From: Burkholderiaceae bacterium
GTDB taxonomy: Bacteria; Pseudomonadota; Gammaproteobacteria; Burkholderiales; Burkholderiaceae_D
DNA length: 64,000 nucleotides
Reading direction: 5' to 3'
Assembly (NCBI GenBank): GCA_031291325.1
Contig: JARLJG010000016.1
Location: forward strand, 1 to 64,000
Each line of letters opens with the position of its first letter. Position 1 is the first letter of the stretch. Shown here one piece after another: positions 42,323 to 50,399 of this stretch. The position numbers were made by a program, and so were the translations under genes. The notes under the pieces were generated by a model. It made no database searches. It was not told where the DNA came from and saw only the letters and a program-made list of their open reading frames with translations.

Positions 42323-43534
42323 TTAATTGGCAGTAGACGGCTTCCCCAACATCGCTTGCTCGCCATGCACGGCGCGCGCCATGCTGTTTGCAATCACCCC
42401 GTGATAGATGTCGACCACGCGCTGCGCAGCGGTGGCTGCATTCCAGGTCTTTGCATATTCGCGCCCATCGGCGCCGACCGACATGCGCAAGGCGCGGTCG
42501 CGCAGCAACAGCGACACCTTGGCGGCGAAGTCGCCGGCGTCGTCTTCCGCAACCAATGCGCCGCGATTGGGGGAGAGGATATCGATGGTTCCCATCACTG
42601 CGGTCGATACGACCGGAACGCCCAACGCCATCGCCTCCAGCAGCACCAGGCCCTGGGTTTCGGCGCGCGATGCGAAAACGAACACGTCGGCGGCGCGGTA
42701 ACAATCCATCAACTCGGTTTCGCGATCCAGGTAGTCGATGAACATCACGTTGTCGACCAGACCCATGCGTTTGACGCGCCGTTGCAGGCTGCCTCTTGCC
42801 GGCCCCTCGCCGCAAATCAACAGCAAGATTCGCGGGCGCGTGCATTTTAGCCGCGCGGTCATGGTCAATAGAAACTCAATATTCTTTTCGTGCGAAATGC
42901 GGCCTGCGAACAGCAATACCGATCGATCCTCTGCAATGCCGTGCTTGGCGCGAAACGAACTGCGCACGCCGACCTTGAATTTTTCCATCTGAATCCCGGT
43001 GGGCGCAATATGGATCGGCGAGACGCAGCCGTATTGCCGCAAGACCCGGCTCATGGCGGTGGAAGGCACGATCACCGCATCGACCGCATTGCACTGCGCG
43101 CGCGTAAAGCTGCGCGTAATCCAGCGTGTCGAGAACTTGGGCAGCACGGGCACGTAGTGATACAGCAATTCTTCAAAGAAGGTGTGATAGGTTTCCACCG
43201 TCGGTATGCTCAGCAATCGCGCCAGTTTGACGCCGACATAGTGGGCCAGGAAAGGCGTCTGAATATGGACCAGGTCGAATTTCTTTTCGCGAAGCTGCGG
43301 CAACAGTTCGTATATCCTGGCCGCCTTCATCAGGCGATCTTCGGGGTCCAGCAAGACATATCTGGAATCGATGCGCGTGATATGCGCCTCTTCAGGATGC
43401 CCAGCCGGATAGGCCGGCGCGATGACATGCACTTCGTGCCCGAGCTTCAAAAGCTCCTGCTGAAACGTCAATATCGAGGTTGAAACTCCATTTATCCGAG
43501 GAAAGTAAACATCCGACACCATCAAAATTCGCAT
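42323..43534 (-). CDS. Glycosyltransferase family 4-like protein
   Basis: 403 residues from the ATG at 43534. Two Rossmann-like halves of GT-B fold: N-terminal MVSDVYFPRINGVSTS, HIQTPFLAHYVG and TYHTFFEELLYHY; C-terminal LLFAGRISHEKN, ICGEGPARGSL, and the E-x7-E motif in SRAETQGLVLLEAMALGVPVV. It resembles diacylglycerol/polyprenol glycosyl- and mannosyltransferases. Next upstream lies a PIG-L deacetylase gene, and the two could act on one glycolipid or thiol sugar (inference only, 343 bases apart). Confidence 0.9.
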   Translation of the reverse strand: MRILMVSDVYFPRINGVSTSILTFQQELLKLGHEVHVIAPAYPAGHPEEAHITRIDSRYVLLDPEDRLMKAARIYELLPQLREKKFDLVHIQTPFLAHYVGVKLARLLSIPTVETYHTFFEELLYHYVPVLPKFSTRWITRSFTRAQCNAVDAVIVPSTAMSRVLRQYGCVSPIHIAPTGIQMEKFKVGVRSSFRAKHGIAEDRSVLLFAGRISHEKNIEFLLTMTARLKCTRPRILLLICGEGPARGSLQRRVKRMGLVDNVMFIDYLDRETELMDCYRAADVFVFASRAETQGLVLLEAMALGVPVVSTAVMGTIDILSPNRGALVAEDDAGDFAAKVSLLLRDRALRMSVGADGREYAKTWNAATAAQRVVDIYHGVIANSMARAVHGEQAMLGKPSTAN

Positions 43535-43777
43535 TGTTGCTTTCCCATTCTTAATTTTCCAATTGGACAAGGTTCCAGTCTTTGCTGTCGCTATTGTGCG
43601 CGCTCACCGATATCCATGATAAAACGCGTTACTAAAACCGGAACCCTGCATAAAAGCAAGTCCGGTGCCAACGTAGACGTGAATAAGGAATTGACCGATA
43701 AAGCGATCCAATACAACCCGTGAAAGCATGGAAGCACGAGTTATCGCGCTTGAAGCGCTCTGCAAATTTTATTTCCA

Positions 43778-43803
43778 TGCAAAACTTGTCGACAAGTTTT
43801 GCA
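43778..43803. promoter_or_regulatory. 26-bp perfect palindrome, probable operator
   Basis: TGCAAAACTTGTC joined directly to its exact reverse complement GACAAGTTTTGCA at 43778-43803. The location is the 343-base gap between the glycosyltransferase start and the PIG-L stop (both genes on the minus strand), which otherwise shows no supported gene. An even-length palindrome with no spacer and no T-tract suits a dimeric regulator rather than a terminator. Confidence 0.5.
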
Positions 43804-43877
43804 ATGAAAGCCGACGGAACTGGGCCGCTTAGCGACGCGCAATTTGCGCAGAATCGTGATGCAACAGCGGAATCGGG

Positions 43878-44831
43878 TCAGAAATTGCAGACCGAATCGC
43901 GCGCTTCGACCCTGAAGTATTGTTTTTCGAGCAGCGCATTATGTCTCGGTTCCCAGGTGCTCGCCTGCCCGCAGTCAACCAGCGTCGAATTGAGCGTCGC
44001 CCATGTCCTTATATGCAACAGCCGCTCGCGGGTGGTAAGGTTTGCCGGCCTGAATGCGTTTGAATAACCGGCATATCGCGCTATCTTGACGCATGCATAG
44101 GGCGCTTCCGACAAGGCATCGACGACCGTTTTCGCAGTCGCGATATGGTCGGCGTGATCGAATGGATTCAGCCTGCCATCCTCATCTTGAATATTGACCT
44201 GCACTGCTCCCGCAGTTCCGTGCGCCTCGCGCACAAGAATGCCCCTTACCAACGCGATCAACTCGCCGTAATTCAATTCCAACGCGCCATCGACGGACAC
44301 GATCCTGTCGATCTTGTTCGACCTGAGAGACGCGATACTCTGGAATTTTGTGCTCTCGTAGCCGGCGCCGAAAACATTTCCGTCGGGCAAGCGCAGATTA
44401 TAAAACACGACTTTCTCGCCAATCGATTGCCGAGAAAGTTCATGCGCCTGGACCGGAACCTTTTCTTCGACGACACGGACATCCTTGCTATTACTCAAGC
44501 CAGCCCAAAATTTAACGGCGTCGATGTGAGCCAGCTCGCGCGCATGGTAGAAACTTTCGCAGTTTCCATTGGGGCTGTCGCCGTTGCCGTCGTCGCCGGC
44601 AGAAAAGACGATGAACACGACCTTCGCACCGTTCTTCTCGATCTCGTCCCAGGCATTGCGCGCCATGAATAATTCGATATCGTCCGGGTGCGCGGCGATG
44701 TAGAACGACGTGCGGTTGACGCTGGCGGCGGGATCGGCGACCTGATATTGCAGTCCCGCGCAGCCGCCCAAGCACAGACATGCCAATATGCACATCCAGG
44801 CTTTGAATAGAATTTGTTCGATGCGAGACAC
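43878..44831 (-). CDS. PIG-L/LmbE-family deacetylase, lipoprotein (GTG start)
   Basis: 317 residues from the GTG at 44831, with GGAG 4 bases upstream. A signal peptide ends in a lipobox (LACLCLGGC), so the enzyme is likely anchored at the membrane, outside the cytoplasm. The zinc site is visible: AAHPDDIEL (His-x2-Asp-Asp) near the start of the domain and HADHIATAK as the third ligand. LRLPDGNVFGAGYES is also typical. PIG-L enzymes remove acetyl groups from N-acetylglucosaminyl compounds. A secreted, lipidated form is less usual than the cytoplasmic one. Confidence 0.85.
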   Translation of the reverse strand: MSRIEQILFKAWMCILACLCLGGCAGLQYQVADPAASVNRTSFYIAAHPDDIELFMARNAWDEIEKNGAKVVFIVFSAGDDGNGDSPNGNCESFYHARELAHIDAVKFWAGLSNSKDVRVVEEKVPVQAHELSRQSIGEKVVFYNLRLPDGNVFGAGYESTKFQSIASLRSNKIDRIVSVDGALELNYGELIALVRGILVREAHGTAGAVQVNIQDEDGRLNPFDHADHIATAKTVVDALSEAPYACVKIARYAGYSNAFRPANLTTRERLLHIRTWATLNSTLVDCGQASTWEPRHNALLEKQYFRVEARDSVCNF

Positions 44832-45031
44832 GATGCTCCGTTTGAAGTTTATCTGTGGTCGGAACGCCGGTTCTGCGGACACCATTCCGATTAACGGGGC
44901 GCAAAATGCGGCGATGCGGAATACGTAGCACGAATTGCGCCATACGAACCCGGCTTTTGAAGCATCGAAGCGCGCCGGGTATATTACCGCAGCACGCTGT
45001 CTATCAAATGCTCAACATTCTCGACTCAGTA

Positions 45032-45217
45032 TCAACAAGAGAAGTCGATCAGACCCGTAAACAGGGCGATCCACAATCCGAGGAAACTCCCCAGCGCCAA
45101 GCCGGCTGCAACGAGAATCAGCCGCAGCACAGTCGTTGCAATGATTTTCGATGCCGGAGCGCTGCTTGTGGCGCTAACGGAATCGCCCGCAGCGTATGGT
45201 GGGACTGGGACGGTCAT
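45032..45217 (-). CDS. Small single-pass or hairpin membrane protein
   Basis: 61 residues: a Pro/Ser/Ala-rich head (TVPVPPYAAGDSVSATSSAPAS) and a hydrophobic stretch (TTVLRLILVAAGLALGSFLGLWIALFTGL) that may form two short membrane helices. The ATG overlaps the stop of the upstream phosphatase-like gene by 4 bases, so it is translationally coupled to it. No family recognised. Confidence 0.6.
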   Translation of the reverse strand: MTVPVPPYAAGDSVSATSSAPASKIIATTVLRLILVAAGLALGSFLGLWIALFTGLIDFSC

Positions 45218-45795
45218 TGCGTTACTCCGGTGGCGCGGCTGCGATTGGCGATGCGGCGCGCTATTGCGCCGCTCAAATCGTCAGCCGAAAAACTCGTCGA
45301 TTTCACTGCCGCCAGAATGGCGGCGGCGTCCATTCCGCCGCTGCGCGAAGCTTCGACCAGGCTCCAGGTGCGCGCGGCGCGGCGACCGATCCGGCAATAT
45401 AGAAGAATCGGCTTGGGGCTGTTGGCAATCGCCTTGTCGAGCGCAGCGACCGCAGAATCCGGAATATCTCCGCGCGGCACCGGCACGTAGGCGAAACTTA
45501 TTTGTTCGGCGCGCGCCGCCGCGTCGATTGCAGTCGAGGGCGGCTGATCCGCCGCTTCGCCGTCCGGTCGGATATCGATGACGGTCGCAAAACCCTGCGC
45601 CTTAATCTGCGCAAGCGTTGCCGGGCCGATTTGCGCGGTGACCGCAATGCCCGGCGCCAGATTGCTGACCACTATGGGCGGCACACGAGTCCACTTCGCA
45701 TAGGCTGCCGAAGCCACCACATAGACAATGCCGAGCAAGACGGCCAGGACAAAAATTTTTCCGTTGCTTATGGGTTTCGAGAGTCCTAGCTTCAT
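45214..45795 (-). CDS. Membrane-anchored phosphatase/sulfurtransferase-like protein (TIGR01244/BLH type)
   Basis: 193 residues. One N-terminal membrane helix (IFVLAVLLGIVYVVASAAYA) precedes a domain of the dual-specificity phosphatase fold: QIGPATLAQIKAQGFATVIDIRPDGE, FAYVPVPRGDI, and the active-site loop LLYCRIGRRAARTWSLV. Its Cys-x4-Arg matches the CRSGTRS loop of TIGR01244 proteins, which are tied to sulfide metabolism or beta-lactamase-hydrolase-like families. Membrane anchoring places the domain probably in the periplasm. The small membrane gene follows. Confidence 0.75.
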   Translation of the reverse strand: MKLGLSKPISNGKIFVLAVLLGIVYVVASAAYAKWTRVPPIVVSNLAPGIAVTAQIGPATLAQIKAQGFATVIDIRPDGEAADQPPSTAIDAAARAEQISFAYVPVPRGDIPDSAVAALDKAIANSPKPILLYCRIGRRAARTWSLVEASRSGGMDAAAILAAVKSTSFSADDLSGAIARRIANRSRATGVTQ

Positions 45796-46010
45796 TGTGT
45801 TGGATAGGCCGGAAAGGAAACGATAAGTTCGCCGCGTGCATACGCGATTTGTCGACGAGTATGCGTTTGCCTTTCTGGAAAATCCAGAGATTCAGCGCCG
45901 GTATCGAATCAAGCCACCTGCGGTCGTATATTCCGCTACCAGCGCAAAGGAAAGTCGCGCCCACGGCATCCTGGGCAATGCGACGTAACCGCTTGACGCC
46001 GGACTTTTGA

Positions 46011-47258
46011 CTACGCCTGCAACGCCTGCCTGAAATCATCGAGCAAGTCAGCACTATCCTCGATCCCCACCGAAACCCGGATCAGCGATTCGGCGATGCC
46101 CATCGCGGCGCGGCGCTCTGGCCCGATCTCGTAAAAGATCGTGTGCGCGACCGGGATCACCAGCGTGCGGGTGTCGCCCAGGTTGCTCGATGCAATCGCC
46201 AGTTTCAGGCGGTTCAGGTAATCGAAGCAATCGATGCCGTCCTTCAGCTCGAAGCTGAACAGGCCGCCATAGGCGCGGAATAGTTCGCCGGCCAGCGCGT
46301 GCTGCGGATGCGAGGCCAGCCCCGGATAATGGACCGCCGCCACGCGCGGATCGGCTTCCAGCATCTGCGCTAACGCCAGCGCATTCGCGCACTCGCGCTC
46401 CATGCGCAAGGCGATGGTTTCGGCGCCGACCGCCAGCGCATGCGCGGCCTCGGGGGCCAGGGCCGCGCCGAAATCGCGCAAGGCTTTGGCGCGGATCTGC
46501 GCGATGCCCCATTGCGCAGTCGGGAAGCGTTTGTAGGATTCGTAGATATTCGGGAAGCGGCCCCAGTCATAGACGCCGGTATCGGTCAGGCTGCCACCGA
46601 GCGCGTTGCCGTGGCCGCCAACGTACTTGGTCAACGCATTGATCGAAATGCCGGCGCCGACCGCCTTCGGCTGGAACAGGTAGGGCGAAGTCATCGTATT
46701 GTCGACCACGTACAGAATCCCGCGCGCCGCGCACAGCGCGCCGATGCGCTTCAAGTCGGCGATCTGGGTGCGCGGATTGGCGATGGTCTCGACGAACACG
46801 ATGCGCGTGGCCGGCGTAAGTGCCGCTTCGACCGCCGCCACATCTGTGGCATCGACGAACGACAGCGTGCAGCCCAACCCTGCCACGGTTTGCCACAAGC
46901 TGCTGGTATTGCCGAACAGGAAAGACGACGACACCACATGATCGCCCGTGCGCAACAGCGACTGCGCCAGCGCGCCGATAGCGCCCATGCCGGAAGCGAA
47001 ACAGACCGATGCCGTCCCGCCCTCCATCTTGGTGACCTTGTCTTCCAGCGCCGACACCGTCGGATTACCCTGCCGCCCATAGCGGTAACCGGATTGCTTG
47101 CCCTGGAATACCGCCGCCAGCTCGCGCGCATCGGCATAAGCGAAAGCCACGCTGTTATGCACAGGCTTGTGCAAGGAGCCATGCTCGATCGGCTTTTGCC
47201 GGTCGCCGTGCAGGATGGTGGTGGTAAAGCCGTATTCTTTGTCGTTTTTGCTGGTCAT
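46011..47258 (-). CDS. Cystathionine gamma-synthase-family PLP enzyme (MetZ/MetB-like)
   Basis: 415 residues from the ATG at 47258. It is a PLP fold type I enzyme of the Cys/Met metabolism family: FQGKQSGYRYGRQGNPTVSALE, ASGMGAIGALAQSLL, the PLP-lysine region ALTKYVGGHGNALGG, and the C-terminal SSNLGDTRTLVIPVAHT. Members add a sulfur donor to activated homoserine in methionine synthesis or do related transsulfuration; the exact substrate cannot be read. The leader carries a SAM-II-type riboswitch, a 6-codon ORF and a terminator whose T-tract ends 3 bases before the ATG. The frame is open to an ATG at 47309 that would add 17 residues. Confidence 0.9.
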   Translation of the reverse strand: MTSKNDKEYGFTTTILHGDRQKPIEHGSLHKPVHNSVAFAYADARELAAVFQGKQSGYRYGRQGNPTVSALEDKVTKMEGGTASVCFASGMGAIGALAQSLLRTGDHVVSSSFLFGNTSSLWQTVAGLGCTLSFVDATDVAAVEAALTPATRIVFVETIANPRTQIADLKRIGALCAARGILYVVDNTMTSPYLFQPKAVGAGISINALTKYVGGHGNALGGSLTDTGVYDWGRFPNIYESYKRFPTAQWGIAQIRAKALRDFGAALAPEAAHALAVGAETIALRMERECANALALAQMLEADPRVAAVHYPGLASHPQHALAGELFRAYGGLFSFELKDGIDCFDYLNRLKLAIASSNLGDTRTLVIPVAHTIFYEIGPERRAAMGIAESLIRVSVGIEDSADLLDDFRQALQA

Positions 47259-47261
47259 AAT

Positions 47262-47295
47262 AAAAAACCCGTCGTAGCGTGCGCTAAAACGGGTT
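47262..47295 (-). terminator. Intrinsic terminator in the leader, directly before the start codon
   Basis: Read on the minus strand: AACCCGT, then CGCTA-type inner stem, two-base loop, and ACGGGTT, giving 7 + 5 paired bases with a small internal loop, followed by T6. The T-tract ends 3 bases before the ATG at 47258. A terminator in this position can only act as an attenuator of the downstream gene. Confidence 0.85.
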
Positions 47296-47304
47296 GATGA
47301 GCAT
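47284..47304 (-). CDS. Six-codon leader ORF overlapping the attenuator
   Basis: ATG at 47304 gives the peptide MLINPF and a TAG at 47284. The AAAAAGGG that ends the riboswitch is 7 bases upstream, the proper distance for a Shine-Dalgarno. The ORF runs into the 5' arm of the terminator and stops inside the hairpin, so a translating ribosome would prevent it from folding. Translation is an inference; no homology is possible at this size. Confidence 0.4.
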   Translation of the reverse strand: MLINPF

Positions 47305-47311
47305 TTCATAT

Positions 47312-47397
47312 CCCTTTTTAGCGGCACTTGTTATGGGACTGCGTTCCGTACCTGTGTGGAACTACCCAGGCGCCCGCAAGCTGAAGCAAATCGGCGC
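47312..47397 (-). ncRNA. SAM-II-type riboswitch (long-loop variant)
   Basis: Read on the minus strand: GCGCC (P1 5' arm), GATTTG, AGCTTGCG, GGCGC (P1 3' arm), a 30-odd-base extra hairpin (TGGG..GTTCC..GGAAC..CCCA), then AACAAGTGC and GCTAAAAAGGG. These match in order the conserved parts of the SAM-II class (GATTT after P1, TTGC before the P1 3' arm, GCTAAAAAGGG at the 3' end). The last element contains the Shine-Dalgarno that the ligand-bound pseudoknot hides. The inserted hairpin resembles the long-loop subtype. It precedes a methionine-pathway gene, as expected. Confidence 0.82.
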
Positions 47398-47563
47398 AAT
47401 ACCCTATCGTATCTTATATTTGAGGAAATGCAAAATGGTGGCGAAAAGAAATGGCGGGGAATATACTAATCCAGGTCGAGATGCCGTGCCGCAACTGGCG
47501 TATCGATGTTGAATCGGAACGGCACCGAATCTCGCATTTCAAAAATAAATAAAAAGGCCATAT

Positions 47564-48019
47564 ATGAGACAAATTGGAACTACGGTATTGGCAAGCGTGC
47601 TCTGTTTCACCGCGATGTCGGCCTATGCCGAAACCGCCTCCGAGCAAGCCGCAAAGGCGCTGGTCAAGAAAGCGATTGTCCAAATCAAGAAGGTCGGGGT
47701 CGACGCCGCCTGCAAGGACTTTGCTGCCCCCAAGGGCGGATTCATCGACGGCGAGCTGTATGTCTTTGTGCAAGACCTGAACGCCAAGATGATTTGTCAT
47801 GCAGTCAATCCCAAGCTGAACGGCAAAGACCTGGCTGAACTCAAGGACGCCGACGGCAAGTATTTCAACAAGGCGATGGTCGAATTGGTCAAGACCAAGG
47901 GCAGCGGGTGGGTCGACTATCACTGGGTCAACCCGACCACCGGCACAATCCAGGCAAAGTCGAGCTACGTCGAAGGCGTCGAGGGCAACCTGGTTGGCGT
48001 AGGAATCTATAAGAAGTAA
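47564..48019 (+). CDS. Periplasmic single-cache-domain protein
   Basis: 151 residues. Signal peptide TTVLASVLCFTAMSAYA, then one Cache_2-like sensor domain: ALVKKAIVQIKKVGVDAACKDF, GFIDGELYVFVQDLNAKMICHAVNP, DADGKYFNKAMVELVK, and GWVDYHWVNPTTGTIQAKSSYVE. This domain usually sits in chemoreceptors or kinases; here it is alone and exported, so it would be a soluble ligand-binding protein. It may present a small ligand to a receptor encoded elsewhere. Confidence 0.88.
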   Translation: MRQIGTTVLASVLCFTAMSAYAETASEQAAKALVKKAIVQIKKVGVDAACKDFAAPKGGFIDGELYVFVQDLNAKMICHAVNPKLNGKDLAELKDADGKYFNKAMVELVKTKGSGWVDYHWVNPTTGTIQAKSSYVEGVEGNLVGVGIYKK

Positions 48020-48052
48020 GGACACGCCATGACGCCCGGTTCGCAGTGCGAA

Positions 48053-48703
48053 CTAGGCGTCCGGCTGCATCGCATCCGATTCGACGACCTGCACGCCGCA
48101 CGCAGTTTGCTGCGACGCCAACACCATTGTGCGCGCCACCGCGTGCGCGGACACGGATCGATATTTCTTGGGCAGCAGCCGGTTGCCCACCTTCAACAGC
48201 GCCAGAGCGAGGCTCTCGCCGGCGCGCTGCTCGGTGCGTTCGCCGGTCAGGAAGGATGGCCGGAATATCGTCACGGCGTCGTAGCCGAGCGCGGCAATGG
48301 CTGCTTCCATCTCGCCTTTCACGCGATTATAGAAGATCGCCGAATGCGCATTGGCGCCCATCGCCGACACCACGTACAGGCGCTTGGCGCCCGCCTGTTG
48401 CGCTTTGCGGGCTGTTTGCACGACGTAGTCGTAATCGACATGGCGAAATGCAGCTTGCGAGCCGGCGACCTTGATCGTCGTGCCGAGACAGCAGAACATC
48501 GCATCGCAGGCGGGCCAGTCGGCGGCAGCGAGTTGATCGAAATCGACAACGTGCCGGATCAGCTTCGGGATGGCGCCAAGCGTATCGATCGGGCGGCGCA
48601 GCATCGCATGCACCGCTGCCACGCCGGCCTCGTCACACAGTTGCGCGATCAGTTCGCGCCCGACCAGGCCGGAAGCGCCGACTACGCATGCGGAGATTGC
48701 CAT
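48053..48703 (-). CDS. NAD(P)-binding oxidoreductase, HTATIP2-like atypical SDR
   Basis: 216 residues. Rossmann motif VVGASGLVGRELI at the N-terminus, then MFCCLGTTIKVAGSQAAFRHVDYDYV, LYVVSAMGANAHSAIFYNRVKGEME with a YNRVK active-site-like pair, and IFRPSFLTGERTE. This matches the atypical SDR group related to human TIP30/HTATIP2. The substrate is unknown. It converges with the cache-domain gene, with 33 bases between stops. Confidence 0.88.
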   Translation of the reverse strand: MAISACVVGASGLVGRELIAQLCDEAGVAAVHAMLRRPIDTLGAIPKLIRHVVDFDQLAAADWPACDAMFCCLGTTIKVAGSQAAFRHVDYDYVVQTARKAQQAGAKRLYVVSAMGANAHSAIFYNRVKGEMEAAIAALGYDAVTIFRPSFLTGERTEQRAGESLALALLKVGNRLLPKKYRSVSAHAVARTMVLASQQTACGVQVVESDAMQPDA

Positions 48704-48858
48704 GTTGGTCCCGTCAGGTTGTCCTGCAACACAAACTTATTTACCCGCCCCAAGTATTGCTTGTCGGCGAAAGTCGCAGCTCGCTGCGCCAGCGATTCCG
48801 GCGCGAGCATGTGGCAATTCCCACCACCATTTGCCGATCGCACATATTGCGTCGACAA

Positions 48859-49584
48859 TTACTGTTTCACGCTCTGAAGAGGGCTTAGCACCAAATCAGT
48901 GGCTTCCCTGATTTCTTTTGGATCGGAAAAAAGATCGCTACGCAGCACGCCTTTCTTCTTCTTTACATCGCTTTGGTAAGGAAGAAGGATACCGCCATAC
49001 GTCGTGAACTCCCATTCACCCTTATCATTGAAAGCCATCAACTCCAATGATAAACCAGCCGCTGTTCCATCGTATTCGTACTTCAAATTCGACATGAGAA
49101 CCTCGTCCTTTTCGTGCTCCGCTCTCGTCACACCGTCCCATGAAGCGCTACTGTGCGACACTTTCGCCGATTGCAAGACGAATCGCGGCGCCAGCACCAT
49201 CGAACAATCCACTTCGGCGGCTATCCGTTTTACCAACGAACTCAATGCCCGTACATAAGCATCCGGGCGAAACCGACCGCTTTGCGGATCATAAATTCCG
49301 CCGACTGCAGCGACCTCTTGCCCCCAGGTTTCGACGTAATTCTTTTCATCGAGCACGGCGACCTTATAGTTTGCGCGTTGCAATTGCGCGTACAGTTGTC
49401 GATTGACGACGGACCCGCCAGAAGCAAATTGCGGAGCATCCACCTTCGATGGCAACAATACAATCCGCTTGGAACGATCGGGGGCCTGGAAATTTTTCGC
49501 AAACTTGTTATCAGGCTGCACGACGTCAGAAGTTGCACAGCCGGTCAACAGCGAAGTCAATATGGCCAAAATGAGGTAACGCAT
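48859..49584 (-). CDS. Lipoprotein of unknown function
   Basis: 241 residues from the ATG at 49584 (GGGAAG upstream). MRYLILAILTSLLTGCATS is a lipoprotein signal with lipobox Leu-Thr-Gly-Cys. The mature part has RIVLLPSKVDAPQFASGG, QLQRANYKVAVLDEKNYVETW and a strand-rich C-terminal half ending RSDLFSDPKEIREATDLVL. The layout suggests an outer-membrane-associated lipoprotein with a nucleotide-like alpha/beta domain, but no family is assigned. Confidence 0.7.
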   Translation of the reverse strand: MRYLILAILTSLLTGCATSDVVQPDNKFAKNFQAPDRSKRIVLLPSKVDAPQFASGGSVVNRQLYAQLQRANYKVAVLDEKNYVETWGQEVAAVGGIYDPQSGRFRPDAYVRALSSLVKRIAAEVDCSMVLAPRFVLQSAKVSHSSASWDGVTRAEHEKDEVLMSNLKYEYDGTAAGLSLELMAFNDKGEWEFTTYGGILLPYQSDVKKKKGVLRSDLFSDPKEIREATDLVLSPLQSVKQ

Positions 49585-49595
49585 TGTCTTCCCGA

Positions 49596-49700
49596 TTAAA
49601 TGAGGTGTTTTTTGAATTCTACTGATGCACCGAGTGCCGCATCGCAAAAAGCCGCTGCTCGACGTAGGTCGTTCGTTCCAAGGCATATGTAGGTAAACAT
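49596..49700 (-). pseudogene. 5' remnant of a VOC-family gene
   Basis: From an ATG at 49700 with AGGGGGA upstream, 25 codons read MFTYICLGTNDLRRAAAFCD, then AALGA, the classic N-terminus of a small glyoxalase/VOC protein. The frame then runs into unrelated SVEFKKHLI and a stop. The remaining 90 or so residues of the family are absent. The lipoprotein gene starts just downstream, so a deletion probably joined the two. Confidence 0.6.
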
Positions 49701-49714
49701 TGTTCCCCCTGTCG

Positions 49715-50215
49715 CTAGCACCCGGTCGTAACGACCGACAAGGTGTACTGCTGATTGCCAGTACCCCATGCATTGCCGTACGTTACGCTGCAATTGGCCG
49801 GCGTCGGCGCAGATTTCAATGCAAATGTTGTATACGGGTTGGAAACCGAGATCGTGAAACCGGAGTAGCTGATCGTATTATCGACCAGCCCCGTATTGAT
49901 GCCGGTTCCGGCGCCAATCCATCCGTAATTCATGCCGTAGGTCGTGCCATTGTAGGTCAGGCTTCCCATCTGGGCGTTTATGTCACAGCCTGTGCTGGCA
50001 TTGAGAGCGCACAGGAGGCGAAAATTCGACGCGGACTCGGTAATGGCGCCCGCCAACGCATTGACCGCCGCGATACGGGCCGATTGCGAGATATTCTGGT
50101 ACGACGGTAGTGCTATCGCCGCCAGTATCCCGATGATGACGATAACCGCCACCAGCTCCAGAAGCGTGAAGCCCTGCTGGGATCGCGGCTCTATCCTCTG
50201 ATTAAGTGCCTTCAT
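49715..50215 (-). CDS. Type IV pilin-like protein (PilA/PilE type)
   Basis: 166 residues from the ATG at 50215. A 15-residue leader ending QQG precedes the prepilin peptidase site G/FTLLELV with Glu5. The hydrophobic helix AVIVIIGILAAIALPSY follows. Cysteines at CALNASTGC and again near the C-terminus (NCSVTY and the terminal C) could form disulfides. It would be processed by PilD and assembled into a type IV pilus or pseudopilus. fimV, a type IV pilus assembly factor gene, lies at the far end of this block. Confidence 0.9.
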   Translation of the reverse strand: MKALNQRIEPRSQQGFTLLELVAVIVIIGILAAIALPSYQNISQSARIAAVNALAGAITESASNFRLLCALNASTGCDINAQMGSLTYNGTTYGMNYGWIGAGTGINTGLVDNTISYSGFTISVSNPYTTFALKSAPTPANCSVTYGNAWGTGNQQYTLSVVTTGC

Positions 50216-50399
50216 GGGCGCTGTAATTTGAATCGGCAAAAAAGGGCTGAAGACGGCTCACGGCGAATCGAAAGCAGTTGCCGCGTGCAACCGATAATCG
50301 GCGACCGCGACTGCTGCGCGCGGCGATCCATTGCAAATCGATCGGTCGCCGCGTGTGCGCGTCCCTCATTTCCGCACCGCGCGACGGCGCGCCAATCGG

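Noticed and set aside
43720..44067. Plus-strand frame of 115 codons covering the 26-bp palindrome
   Set aside because: It overlaps the PIG-L gene in antisense, has no domain, and its unusual part is only the palindrome.
47259..47309. N-terminal extension of the transsulfuration enzyme from the ATG at 47309
   Set aside because: The frame is open and AAGGG is only 2 bases upstream, so it cannot be excluded. The extension is encoded by the terminator hairpin, and the family normally begins at the ATG at 47258, so I did not use it as the main start.
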